From contig NZ_CP059903.1 in the NCBI RefSeq assembly GCF_014127485.1, positions 806,001-870,000 of the forward strand: 64,000 nt of DNA. Reading direction: 5' to 3'. The stretch is from Nocardioides dongkuii (lineage in GTDB: Bacteria > Actinomycetota > Actinomycetes > Propionibacteriales > Nocardioidaceae). Below the pieces are notes generated by a model. The model ran no database searches. It saw only the letters and a program-made list of their open reading frames with translations, and was not told the origin of the DNA. This document shows positions 15,772 through 23,388 of the stretch, in pieces. The position numbers and the translations under genes are program-made. The first letter of the stretch is position 1. The number at the start of each line of letters is the position of its first letter.

Positions 15772-16458
15772 GTGAGCGACCTGATCGACACGACCGAGAT
15801 GTACCTCCGGACCATCTACGAGCTGGTCGAGGAAGGCATCGTCCCGCTGCGTGCCCGGATCGCCGAGCGGCTCCACCAGAGCGGGCCGACGGTGTCCCAG
15901 ACGGTGGCCCGGATGGAGCGCGACGGCCTGCTCACCGTGGAGGGCGACCGCCACCTCGAGCTGACCGAGGAGGGCCGGCGGCTGGCCGTCCGGGTGATGC
16001 GCAAGCACCGGCTGGCCGAGCGGCTGCTGATCGACGTGATCGGCCTGGAGTGGGAGCTCGTCCACGAGGAGGCGTGCCGCTGGGAGCACGTGATGTCCGA
16101 GACCGTCGAGCGGCGGCTGCTGGAGCTCCTCGACCACCCCACCGAGTCGCCGTACGGCAACCCGATCCCGGGGCTCGACGAGCTCGGCCAGGTCGTGCTG
16201 GCCGAGGACTTCATGACCGACGTCGAGCCGCTGTCGAAGGCCGCCGGCTCGCTCGAGGGGCGGGTCCTGGTGCGGCGGATCTCCGAGGAGATGCAGAAGG
16301 ACGAACTGCTGATGAGCGCGATGCGCCGCGTCGGCGCGCTGCCGGACAAGACCGTGACCGTGGTCGCCACGCCCGCCGGGGTGCTGGTCGGCTCGGGCGG
16401 CGAGACCGCCGAGATCGTGCCCGAGGCGGCCGACCACATCTTCGTCAAGCGGGTCTGA
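15772..16458 (+). CDS. ideR: IdeR/DtxR-family iron-dependent repressor
   Basis: 228 residues from the GTG at 15772, which has AGGA eight bases upstream; an ATG nine bases earlier is an alternative. The sequence follows mycobacterial IdeR closely: DTTEMYLRTIYELVEEG, LRARIAERLHQSGPTVSQTVARMERDGLL (winged helix), then the metal/dimer region VMRKHRLAERLLIDVIGLEWELVHEEACRWEHVMS with its Cys-His-Glu ligands, and a C-terminal SH3-like domain. Ferrous iron activates it to repress uptake genes. A matching iron box lies upstream of the haem genes at 51855-51873. Confidence 0.95.
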   Translation: MSDLIDTTEMYLRTIYELVEEGIVPLRARIAERLHQSGPTVSQTVARMERDGLLTVEGDRHLELTEEGRRLAVRVMRKHRLAERLLIDVIGLEWELVHEEACRWEHVMSETVERRLLELLDHPTESPYGNPIPGLDELGQVVLAEDFMTDVEPLSKAAGSLEGRVLVRRISEEMQKDELLMSAMRRVGALPDKTVTVVATPAGVLVGSGGETAEIVPEAADHIFVKRV

Positions 16459-16608
16459 TTCGGCAGGTCGGCCGGCGACCTGAGCACTTTCGCGGAAGTC
16501 GGCGAACTGGTCTCGTCCACTTCCTCCGAGACGTGCCCTCGAGGTTCCGGTCGCGTTCTCCGGGGCATACCGACGGCAGTGATCTCGGAGCACGGAAGGA
16601 CTACTCCC

Positions 16609-16773
16609 ATGGACCAGCACCTGCACACCCGGTGGGCCCCCCAGCACGACCGCGTCGACCCTGCCGACGCCCTCGCGGCGCCCGCGTCCGCGACGACCCA
16701 GCCGCTCGAGGTCGAGGACGTCGTCGACCTGCTGGCCGAGCTGCGCCTGCTCCGCCGCCTCCGGGCCGCTTGA
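16609..16773 (+). CDS. Hypothetical 54-aa protein
   Basis: A small frame from the ATG at 16609, preceded by GGAAGG about 12 bases upstream; an in-frame upstream start is possible. It is hydrophilic at first (MDQHLHTRWAPQHDRVDPADAL). It ends in an acidic-then-basic helix (VEDVVDLLAELRLLRRLRAA). Third-position GC is high, so it is probably translated. I do not recognise it. It lies 150 bases after ideR. Confidence 0.5.
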   Translation: MDQHLHTRWAPQHDRVDPADALAAPASATTQPLEVEDVVDLLAELRLLRRLRAA

Positions 16774-16807
16774 GCCCCGGTCGATCCCGGCCCCGACTCG
16801 ACGGGCC

Positions 16808-16930
16808 TCACCCCATCGAGTTCGCCAGCTGTGCCATCAGCCAGCCGAGCAGCAGGCACGCCACGGTGACACCGATCAGCACCACCACGAACCTCGTGGG
16901 GTGGGTTCGTGCCGACCACTTCTCCTTCAT
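16808..16930 (-). CDS. Small single-pass membrane protein, 40 aa
   Basis: MKEKWSARTHPTRFVVVLIG begins a 40-residue protein with one clear transmembrane helix (about residues 14-34, FVVVLIGVTVACLLLGWLMA) and a basic N-terminus. The ATG at 16930 has a GGGAG ribosome binding site. It resembles the many short unannotated membrane proteins of actinobacteria. Function is unknown. Confidence 0.55.
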   Translation of the reverse strand: MKEKWSARTHPTRFVVVLIGVTVACLLLGWLMAQLANSMG

Positions 16931-17107
16931 GGGACTCCCGATTCTTGTGACGGGTGCGAAACGAGGAGAGCCCCTACCGAAGTAGAGGCTCGTGGAGCTC
17001 AGCCGACGCGGATCCTCTGAGCGCGTCATCGGGCCTCTTCACAGTAGAGCGCGCCGACTCCTTCTGCGTTCGGACATCCCACGAAGTTTTCTCGCTGTGG
17101 TGCGCGG

Positions 17108-17941
17108 TCAGCCGCGGCTCGTGGCGAGCCCGGTGAGGAACTCGCTGCACCCCACCTCCAGGCGGTACGTCGCCAGCTCGTCGCCGCGGGTCGGGCCGCG
17201 GTTGGCGATCACCACGGTCGTCCCGGCCTTCGCGGCCCGGCGCACGAACCGGAGGCCGCTCATCACCGTGAGGCTGGAGCCGACCACCACCAGCACGCCG
17301 CCGCTGGTGCCGAGCGCGTCGACGGCGGCGTAGCAGCGCTCGACCCGCGGGGCCGGCACGTTCTCGCCGAAGAAGACGACGTCGGGCTTGAGCGCCCCGC
17401 CGCAGTCCGCGCAGCCCGGCACCACGAACGCGTCGGTGTCGTCGAGGTCGACGTCGCCGTCGGGGCGCACCTCGGCCGCGGCGTGCCGCTCCGCGAAGCC
17501 GGGGTTCAGGGCGGCGAGCCGCTCCTGCAGCGCGGTGCGGGCCGACGTACGCCGGCAGCCGAGGCAGACCACCTCGGCGATCCGCCCGTGCAGCGCCACG
17601 ACCCGCCGGCTGCCCGCGCGCTCGTGCAGCCCGTCGACGTTCTGGGTGATCAGCAGCTCGGGGTCGAGGGCCGCGAGCGCGAGGTGCCCGGGGTTGGGGT
17701 CGGCGCGCCGCATCCGGGCCCAGCCCAGGTGGCTGCGCGCCCAGTACCGCTGCTGGGCCGCCGGGCCGGAGACGAACTCCTGGTAGGTCATCGGCGCCCG
17801 CGCGGGGGCGCCCGGGCCGCGGTAGTCGGGGATGCCGGAGTCGGTCGAGAGGCCCGCGCCGGTGAGCACGACGAGCGGCCGGTCCCGCAGCAGGTCGACG
17901 ACCTCCGCGACCCGGCCCGTGGCGTCGGCGGCCAGGGTCAA
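17108..17941 (-). CDS. Sir2-family NAD-dependent protein deacylase (sirtuin)
   Basis: About 277 residues. The Sir2 core is intact: LTGAGLSTDSGIPDYRGPG binds NAD, ITQNVDGLHERAG and LHGRI carry the catalytic His, and two Cys pairs (CLGC and CADCGG) bind zinc. FFGENVP and VVGSSLTVMSGLRFV follow. It removes acyl groups from lysines. No ATG or GTG lies at a suitable place; the best start is the TTG at 17941, whose TTGA overlaps the TGA of the upstream DUF2277 gene, like the usual ATGA coupling. Confidence 0.93.
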   Translation of the reverse strand: MTLAADATGRVAEVVDLLRDRPLVVLTGAGLSTDSGIPDYRGPGAPARAPMTYQEFVSGPAAQQRYWARSHLGWARMRRADPNPGHLALAALDPELLITQNVDGLHERAGSRRVVALHGRIAEVVCLGCRRTSARTALQERLAALNPGFAERHAAAEVRPDGDVDLDDTDAFVVPGCADCGGALKPDVVFFGENVPAPRVERCYAAVDALGTSGGVLVVVGSSLTVMSGLRFVRRAAKAGTTVVIANRGPTRGDELATYRLEVGCSEFLTGLATSRG

Positions 17942-18207
17942 CGGGCGTACCGCAGCGCCGCGCGGGCGCGGGCCTTGTCCGCCTCGACCTCGCGGTTCTT
18001 CGGCGGCGCCGTCGTCACCCACTCGTCGAGCAGGTGCTCGGTGAGGTGCGCGATCTCGGCGACGGCCCGGTCGAACGCCGCCTGGTTGGCCTGCGACGGC
18101 TTCGTGGTGCCGCTGACCTTCCGGACGTACTGCAGCGCGGCCGCGGTGACCTCGTCGCGCGTGGCCGGCGGCTCGAAGTTGCTGAGCGGGCGGATGTTGC
18201 GGCACAT
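17938..18207 (-). CDS. DUF2277 family protein, 89 aa
   Basis: An 89-residue protein starting MCRNIRPLSNFEPPATRDEV, the hallmark N-terminus of the DUF2277 family. It continues with a helical region ending PPKNREVEADKARARAALRYAR. Function is unknown; the family is short, soluble and widespread in actinobacteria. It is coupled to the downstream sirtuin by a four-base overlap. Confidence 0.88.
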   Translation of the reverse strand: MCRNIRPLSNFEPPATRDEVTAAALQYVRKVSGTTKPSQANQAAFDRAVAEIAHLTEHLLDEWVTTAPPKNREVEADKARARAALRYAR

Positions 18208-18251
18208 GCACCCAGCGTACGACGGGGCGGGCGCTGCGGTCAGGGGTCGAT

Positions 18252-20243
18252 TCAGAGGTCGAAGAAGGACACCTCGTCGCCGGTGACCAGCACGACCCGG
18301 CCGTCCCCGAGCGGGACCGTGCGCACCTCGTCCACGTCGGTGCCGTGCTCCACCTCGACCATCCGGTTGCGCATCCGGCCCTCGCCCAGGGTGATCACCG
18401 AGACGTAGCCGGTGCGCCCCGTCGAGCCCTCGGCCACGACGGTGAGCACGGTCCGGACCTCGGGCAGCCAGGTCAGCCGGCGCGGGTCGAGCCCGGCGAG
18501 GGCCTCGGTGCCGCCGCCGTAGGAGAGGACGTCGATCCGGCGCGGGTCGGCGAGGTCGGTGACGTCGAAGAGGCCCACCTGGGCGCCCCAGGCGCGACCG
18601 CCGGCGGTCGGCCCCTGCCCGACGCCGACCAGGCGCCGCCCGCCGAGCGGGTGGAGGTACTCGGAGAACCCGGGGATCTTCAGCTCGCCCAGCAGGGTCG
18701 GGTCGTCGGGGTCGGTGAGGTCCACGGCGTACAGCGGGTCGACCTGGCGGAAGGTCACGACGATCGCCAGCCCGTCGAACCAGCGCACCGACTCGATCTG
18801 CTCGTCCACCCCGAGGCTGTCCACGCGCCCCACCTCGACCAGGGACGAGCCGTCCTGCTCGAGGGTGAGCACCGCGTTGAAGTTCCCGGTGCGCTGCGTC
18901 GGGCCCACCGCGAGCCGGAGCACGCCGTCGTGCTCGTCCACCGCCCAGCGGTCGGCGACGTGGCCGTCCACGCGTCCGCTGGCGAGGTACGTCGTGCCGG
19001 TGCCGTCGAGGGACAGGTCGTGCACCGTGGTGGTCCCGTCGAGCTCGTCGCGCTTCTCCGGGCCGGGGCGGAAGGGGGCGACCGTGTCGCCGGGGCAGCA
19101 CGTGTCCCACTCCGACCAGGCCGCCTGGTGGGAGGCGGCGAGGTAGAGGTGGTCGGTGGAGAAGTACGCGACGTCCGCGGCGGCCGAGAGCCCCTGCACG
19201 CTGCGGTCGCGCTGGTCGCCGGCCTCGAACCCGACGACGGCGAGGGTGTCCAGGCCGGCGTCCTCGTCGGGGAGCGCGACCGCGTCGCAGTCGAGCAGCG
19301 GCTCGGCGGTGCCGTCCGTGCCGTCCTCGTCGTCGGTCACCAGCGGCAGCCAGTCCTCGATCGTGGTCTCCCGGACGATCCGGCGGTTGTCCTCGAGCGC
19401 CTCGCGGTCGTCGCGGAAGCCCGGCTGGACGAAGTCGAGGTCCGGGAGCCCGGCGGCCACGACCACGCGCACGGTGGACCCGTGCAGGCGCGCCCCGAGC
19501 AGGTGGCCGTCGTACTCGGTCGTGGCGGTGAGCCGGGGCGCCGCCGGGTCCGAGACGTCGACGGTGTGCACCCGCGTGGTGCCCTCGGCGTACGCCTCGT
19601 CGTAGACCTCGGCCTCGGTGTCGTCGACCACGACCGTCACCGTGTCGCCCGCCAGCAGCAGCTCGCCGCCCGCGGACCCGGCGACCGGCACCGAGCCGAG
19701 CGCTGCCAGCGGCTCCCCGTCCGCGGCCCCCGCAGCCACGTCGTAGGTGCGCAGCACCCCCTCGTCGAGCCGGACCAGCAGCTCGCCGTCGGTCTTCACG
19801 ACGTCCGGCTCGTCGACGCCGGCCTCCTGGACGTTGGTGCCGCTCTCGCCGCTGGTGGCCCGCTGGGTGGCCGGCGCGGGGGCCGCGGCGCCGGCGCGGG
19901 CGGAGAACGCCCCGTCGCCCGCGAGCGGCGCCGCCTCCTCGGGGCCGTCGAGCATCACCACGTCGTTCTCCAGCACCGGGTGGAGGCTGGTCCAGCCCCA
20001 TGGGCCCACCCTCGCCTCGGCGCGCTCGACGTACGACGAGAGCAGGTCGGCGCAGGAGTCGGCGTACGACACCGGCGCGCCGGGTGCCGCGGCCGGCACC
20101 GGGCCGGGACCGGCCGCCAGGGTGCTGGCGTCGTCCGGCCGGTCGCGCGCACCGGCGGGGTCGCGGTCGGCGACGAGGGTGCCGGCGAGGAAGGCGCCCG
20201 CGAGGGCGCCGGTGAGACCGAGGGCGAGGACGGGGCGGGCCAT
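18252..20243 (-). CDS. Secreted beta-propeller domain protein
   Basis: 663 residues. The N-terminal hydrophobic segment ARPVLALGLTGALAGAFLAGTLVA is a signal peptide or anchor. The mature part has GTNVQEAGVDEPDVVKTDGELLVRL, VHTVDVSDPAAPRLTATTEYDGHLLGARL, WSEWDTCCPG and VDPLYAVDLTDPDDPTLLGELKIPGFSEYLHPLG, all typical of the actinobacterial secreted beta-propeller (Beta_propel) family. A predicted six- or more-bladed propeller outside the membrane probably binds proteins or ligands. The role is unknown. It diverges from the next gene with 53 bases between. Confidence 0.88.
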   Translation of the reverse strand: MARPVLALGLTGALAGAFLAGTLVADRDPAGARDRPDDASTLAAGPGPVPAAAPGAPVSYADSCADLLSSYVERAEARVGPWGWTSLHPVLENDVVMLDGPEEAAPLAGDGAFSARAGAAAPAPATQRATSGESGTNVQEAGVDEPDVVKTDGELLVRLDEGVLRTYDVAAGAADGEPLAALGSVPVAGSAGGELLLAGDTVTVVVDDTEAEVYDEAYAEGTTRVHTVDVSDPAAPRLTATTEYDGHLLGARLHGSTVRVVVAAGLPDLDFVQPGFRDDREALEDNRRIVRETTIEDWLPLVTDDEDGTDGTAEPLLDCDAVALPDEDAGLDTLAVVGFEAGDQRDRSVQGLSAAADVAYFSTDHLYLAASHQAAWSEWDTCCPGDTVAPFRPGPEKRDELDGTTTVHDLSLDGTGTTYLASGRVDGHVADRWAVDEHDGVLRLAVGPTQRTGNFNAVLTLEQDGSSLVEVGRVDSLGVDEQIESVRWFDGLAIVVTFRQVDPLYAVDLTDPDDPTLLGELKIPGFSEYLHPLGGRRLVGVGQGPTAGGRAWGAQVGLFDVTDLADPRRIDVLSYGGGTEALAGLDPRRLTWLPEVRTVLTVVAEGSTGRTGYVSVITLGEGRMRNRMVEVEHGTDVDEVRTVPLGDGRVVLVTGDEVSFFDL

Positions 20244-20296
20244 GAGGGGTCGGACGCGGCCGGGGCGGCCGGGGTTCCCTGGTTCCGGCTGGCACC

Positions 20297-21478
20297 ATGG
20301 CCGCCATGGCTGCTGACCCCGACCTCGACCTGGTGCTCTTCGGCGCCACCGGCTTCACCGGCGCGCTGACCGCCGAGTACCTCGCCCGGCACGCGCCCGA
20401 CGGGCTGCGGTGGGCGCTGGCCGGCCGCAACCGCGACAAGCTCGAGGCCGTGCGTGCCCGGCTGGTCGTGATCGCCCCGCACCTCGGCGAGCTCGAGCTC
20501 CTGCACGCCGACGTCACCGACCCCGCCTCGCTCGCCGACGTCGCCGCCCGTGCCAAGGTCGTCATCACGACCGTCGGGCCCTACCTCACCCACGGCGAGC
20601 CGCTGGTCGCCGCGTGCGCCGAGGCCGGCACCGACTACGTCGACCTGACCGGCGAGCCGGAGTTCATCGACCGGATGTACGTCGCGCACCACGCGACCGC
20701 CGTGCGCACCGGCGCCCGGATCGTGCACGCGTGCGGCTTCGACTCGATCCCGCACGACCTGGGCGCGATGTACACCGTCCAGCAGCTCGCCGCCGAGGGC
20801 CCGGTGACCGTGCGCGGCGTCGTGCGCGCGGCGGGCACCGTCTCCGGCGGCACCTTCCACTCCGCGATGACCCAGTTCTCCCGGGCGCGGCAGCTGCGGG
20901 AGGCCGCCCAGGCGCGCCGCCGGATCGAGCCGCGTCCCGAGGGCCGGTCCTCCCGCGCGGTGGCGGGCAAGCCGCACCGCGACCCGGTGCTCGGCTACTG
21001 GCTGCTCCCGCTCCCGACCGTCGACCCCGCGGTGGTGGCGCGCAGCGGCGCCGCGCTGGCGTCGTACGGCCCGGAGTTCCGGTACTCCCACTACGCCGGC
21101 GCCAAGACCCTGCGGTACGCCGCGGGCGGCGCGGTCGGCGTCGGCGCCCTCGGGGTCGCCGCCCAGGTCGCCCCGCTGCGCAACCTGCTGCTGAGCAAGG
21201 TGCCGCAGGGGGAGGGCCCCGACGAGCGCCGGCGCGAGAAGGCCTGGTTCACCGTCGACTTCGTCGCCGAGGGCGACGGGCGCACCCTGCACACGCGGGT
21301 CTCCGGCGGCGACCCCGGGTACGGCGAGACCGCGAAGATGCTGGCCGAGTCGGCGCTGTGCCTGGCGTTCGACGACAACCCGCCCACCGCCGGCTCGGTC
21401 ACCACCGCCCAGGCGATGGGGGAGCACCTGCTGGCCCGGCTGCAGTCCGCCGGCATGCGGTTCGAGGTCGTCGCCTGA
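20297..21478 (+). CDS. Saccharopine dehydrogenase-like NAD(P)-binding protein (trans-acting enoyl reductase type)
   Basis: 393 residues (ATG at 20297 or 20306). The N-terminal Rossmann fold is LDLVLFGATGFTGALTAEYLARHAPDGLRWALAGRNRDKLEAV. VVITTVGPYLTHGEPLVAACAEAGTDYVDLTGEPEFIDRM follows, then GFDSIPHDLGAMY. This is the saccharopine-dehydrogenase-like family that includes the mycobacterial trans-acting enoyl reductase (Rv2953). It probably reduces a lipid intermediate; the substrate is unknown. A strong stem-loop follows the stop codon. Confidence 0.88.
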   Translation: MAAMAADPDLDLVLFGATGFTGALTAEYLARHAPDGLRWALAGRNRDKLEAVRARLVVIAPHLGELELLHADVTDPASLADVAARAKVVITTVGPYLTHGEPLVAACAEAGTDYVDLTGEPEFIDRMYVAHHATAVRTGARIVHACGFDSIPHDLGAMYTVQQLAAEGPVTVRGVVRAAGTVSGGTFHSAMTQFSRARQLREAAQARRRIEPRPEGRSSRAVAGKPHRDPVLGYWLLPLPTVDPAVVARSGAALASYGPEFRYSHYAGAKTLRYAAGGAVGVGALGVAAQVAPLRNLLLSKVPQGEGPDERRREKAWFTVDFVAEGDGRTLHTRVSGGDPGYGETAKMLAESALCLAFDDNPPTAGSVTTAQAMGEHLLARLQSAGMRFEVVA

Positions 21479-21494
21479 CGGACCCCGGGCATAG

Positions 21495-21532
21495 CGAAGC
21501 CCGCTGGAGTCTCGGGTCACCAGCGGGCTTCG
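21495..21532. terminator. Perfect 13-bp stem-loop, possibly bidirectional
   Basis: CGAAGCCCGCTGG (21495-21507) pairs perfectly with 21520-21532 around a 12-base loop. It lies 16 bases after the saccharopine-dehydrogenase-like gene and upstream of the end of the convergent STAS gene, so it can end both transcripts. Confidence 0.8.
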
Positions 21533-21612
21533 AGGTAGAAGTTAGGGCCGGATGGCCGGCGGTGTCCGCGGATCGGCCGAACCGGTCCGAGCGGTCCAGA
21601 CCGGCCGGGTCC

Positions 21613-21900
21613 TCAGACCAGCTCGTGCGGGAGCCCCGTGACGTGGAGGACGCGCTGCGCGATCGTGCCCGGGCGTACCTGCAGGGTGATCTTCTCGCTG
21701 CCGTCGGCCATCGCCCGGAGGAAGACGTTCAGCGCCATGCTCGGCAGGTAGGTGACGTCGGAGAGGTCCACGGCGGTGGGGGTGCGGAGCTCGGCGAGCG
21801 TGGCCCGCAGCGAGTCGATGCTCAGCTCGTCGATGGAGCCGAAGAGGGACATCCGGTCCGGGTCGGTCAGGTGGAGCGCGCGGAACGGTTCCTCGGTCAT
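21613..21900 (-). CDS. STAS-domain protein (anti-anti-sigma factor-like), 95 aa
   Basis: 95 residues from the ATG at 21900. The STAS core is visible: SIDELSIDSLRATLAELRTPTAVDLSDVTYLPSMALNVFLRAM, then KITLQVRPGTIAQRVLHVTGLPHELV. In anti-sigma antagonists a Ser in the motif DSSGL is phosphorylated; here the equivalent stretch reads LPSMAL, so a Ser is kept but the motif is degenerate. No anti-sigma kinase is adjacent. It may act as a phospho-switch or a plain binding domain. Confidence 0.8.
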   Translation of the reverse strand: MTEEPFRALHLTDPDRMSLFGSIDELSIDSLRATLAELRTPTAVDLSDVTYLPSMALNVFLRAMADGSEKITLQVRPGTIAQRVLHVTGLPHELV

Positions 21901-22059
21901 GCGTCGGAATCTAGCCGCGCGCACCGACGTCGCGGTACGCCCTTTGGGGTGTCGAAGCGCGACAGGGAGGGTCGCGCCTAGGTGCACGGGAGCCTGTTTC
22001 GCCGCCCCCGTGGCGCGAAGACTCGGCTCTGCCCCGTCGCTGCTCACCGAGGAACCGCC

Positions 22060-23094
22060 ATGGACGTCCCCGTCTCGATCTGGATCGTCACCGTGGGCTG
22101 TGCTGCAGCCTTCGTGGTCCTCGACTTCTACAGCCACGTGCGCTCACCGCACGAACCGACCCTGCGCGAGTCGGGGACCTGGTCCGCGTTCTACATCGGC
22201 CTCGCGCTGATCTTCGGCGTCTACGTCGGGCTCCACTACGGCTGGACCTTCGGCGGGGAGTACTTCGCCGGCTACGCGACGGAGAAGGCGCTCTCGGTCG
22301 ACAACCTGTTCGTCTTCTTGATGCTCATGACCCAGTTCGGCGTGCCCCGGGCGCTCCAGCAGAAGGCGTTGCTGTTCGGCATCGCCATCGCTCTCGCCGT
22401 CCGCACGGTCATGATCCTCATCGGCGTCGCGGTCATCAACGCCTTCTCGTGGGTCTTCTACCCCCTCGGCGCCCTGCTCCTCCTGCTCGCGGTGCGCCAG
22501 CTGCGACCTCGCGACCGGGAGAGCCACACGAACAGTCGGGGGATCCGGCTGCTGCGCAGGGTGGTCCCGGTCACCGACGAGTACGACGGGGATCGCCTGA
22601 GCGTGCGTCGCGACGGCCGACGCATGGCGACGCCCTTGCTCGTCGTGGTCTTCGCGCTGGGGCTGACGGACATCGTGTTCGCCCTGGACTCGATCCCGGC
22701 CGTGTTCGGGCTGACCACCGAGGGCTATCTGGTCTTCGCCGCCAACGCCTTCTCGCTGCTCGGTCTCCGCCAGCTGTACTTCCTGATCGGGCACCTCCTG
22801 GAGCGACTGGTCTACCTCGGCGTCGGACTCTCCGCGATCCTGGCCTTCATCGGCCTGCGGCTGATCAATCACGCGCTGCACGCCAACGAGGTGTCCTTCA
22901 TCAACGGCGGACACGGGGTGCACCTCGTCCCCGAGGTGCCAATCTGGGCGTCGCTGTCCTTCATCGCAGTGACGCTGACGATCGTCACCGTGGCGAGCCT
23001 GTCGAGGACCTCGGGGACGGACCCGGATCGCGACGGAGGCGCCGGGCTGCGGACGAGAGACGAATCGGCGACGGCCGACAGGTCCACCCGCTGA
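22060..23094 (+). CDS. TerC/Alx-family integral membrane protein
   Basis: 344 residues from the ATG at 22060, which has a CGAGGAA ribosome binding site. About eight hydrophobic segments are present, with the TerC signatures GYATEKALSVDNLFVFLMLMTQF and VFALGLTDIVFALDSIPAVFGLTTEGYLVFAANAFSLLGLRQLYF. The acidic residues in these membrane segments are typical of metal transport. Members are linked to manganese export or tellurite resistance. The hydrophilic tail after residue 310 is unconserved. Confidence 0.92.
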   Translation: MDVPVSIWIVTVGCAAAFVVLDFYSHVRSPHEPTLRESGTWSAFYIGLALIFGVYVGLHYGWTFGGEYFAGYATEKALSVDNLFVFLMLMTQFGVPRALQQKALLFGIAIALAVRTVMILIGVAVINAFSWVFYPLGALLLLLAVRQLRPRDRESHTNSRGIRLLRRVVPVTDEYDGDRLSVRRDGRRMATPLLVVVFALGLTDIVFALDSIPAVFGLTTEGYLVFAANAFSLLGLRQLYFLIGHLLERLVYLGVGLSAILAFIGLRLINHALHANEVSFINGGHGVHLVPEVPIWASLSFIAVTLTIVTVASLSRTSGTDPDRDGGAGLRTRDESATADRSTR

Positions 23095-23180
23095 CGATCC
23101 CCGGGCCGGGGACGCCGCCGAGGCCCCGTGCCGACCTGCGTGCCCGAGGTCGCACCCGGTGCAGGAGCCGGGCGAGGTGG

Positions 23181-23253
23181 TGCCCCAGGCAGGAGTCGAA
23201 CCTGCGACCTTTCGCTTAGGAGGCGGCTGCTCTATCCGCTGAGCTACTGGGGC
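23181..23253 (-). tRNA. tRNA-Arg (anticodon CCT)
   Basis: 73 bases on the minus strand, folding as acceptor GCCCCAG/CTGGGGC, D arm GCTC/GAGC, anticodon loop CTCCTAA (anticodon CCT, reads AGG), and T arm GCAGG-TTCGACT-CCTGC, with discriminator A. The CCA end is not encoded. The anticodon stem (GCCGC against GCGAA) has only three canonical pairs, the two outer positions being mismatched. The other three arms are complete. Confidence 0.93.
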
Positions 23254-23388
23254 GAGCCGGGAACGGCGCCGCACATCCTGTCACGGCCGTCCAGCCGGGT
23301 TTTGCCCTACTCGCCGGTCGCGGCGAGAATCGAGGGAGCGCGCAGGTCCTCCCTGCGCCGATCCCCTGTCCACCTGGAGCATCCCCGC

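Noticed and set aside
17108..17941. Sirtuin as part of an anti-phage defence system
   Set aside because: It is a normal class III deacylase with zinc cysteines and no TIR, Argonaute, HerA or other defence partner; the neighbours are housekeeping genes.
21901..22059. Possible yybP-ykoY manganese riboswitch upstream of TerC
   Set aside because: The family context fits, but the paired L1/L3 core sequences are not recognisable in this 160-base leader.
22144..23274. Open frame beginning MRRRSRLAPVAQRIEQPPPKR on the minus strand
   Set aside because: The start is the translated tRNA-Arg gene, a known false-protein pattern, and the remainder is antisense to the TerC gene.
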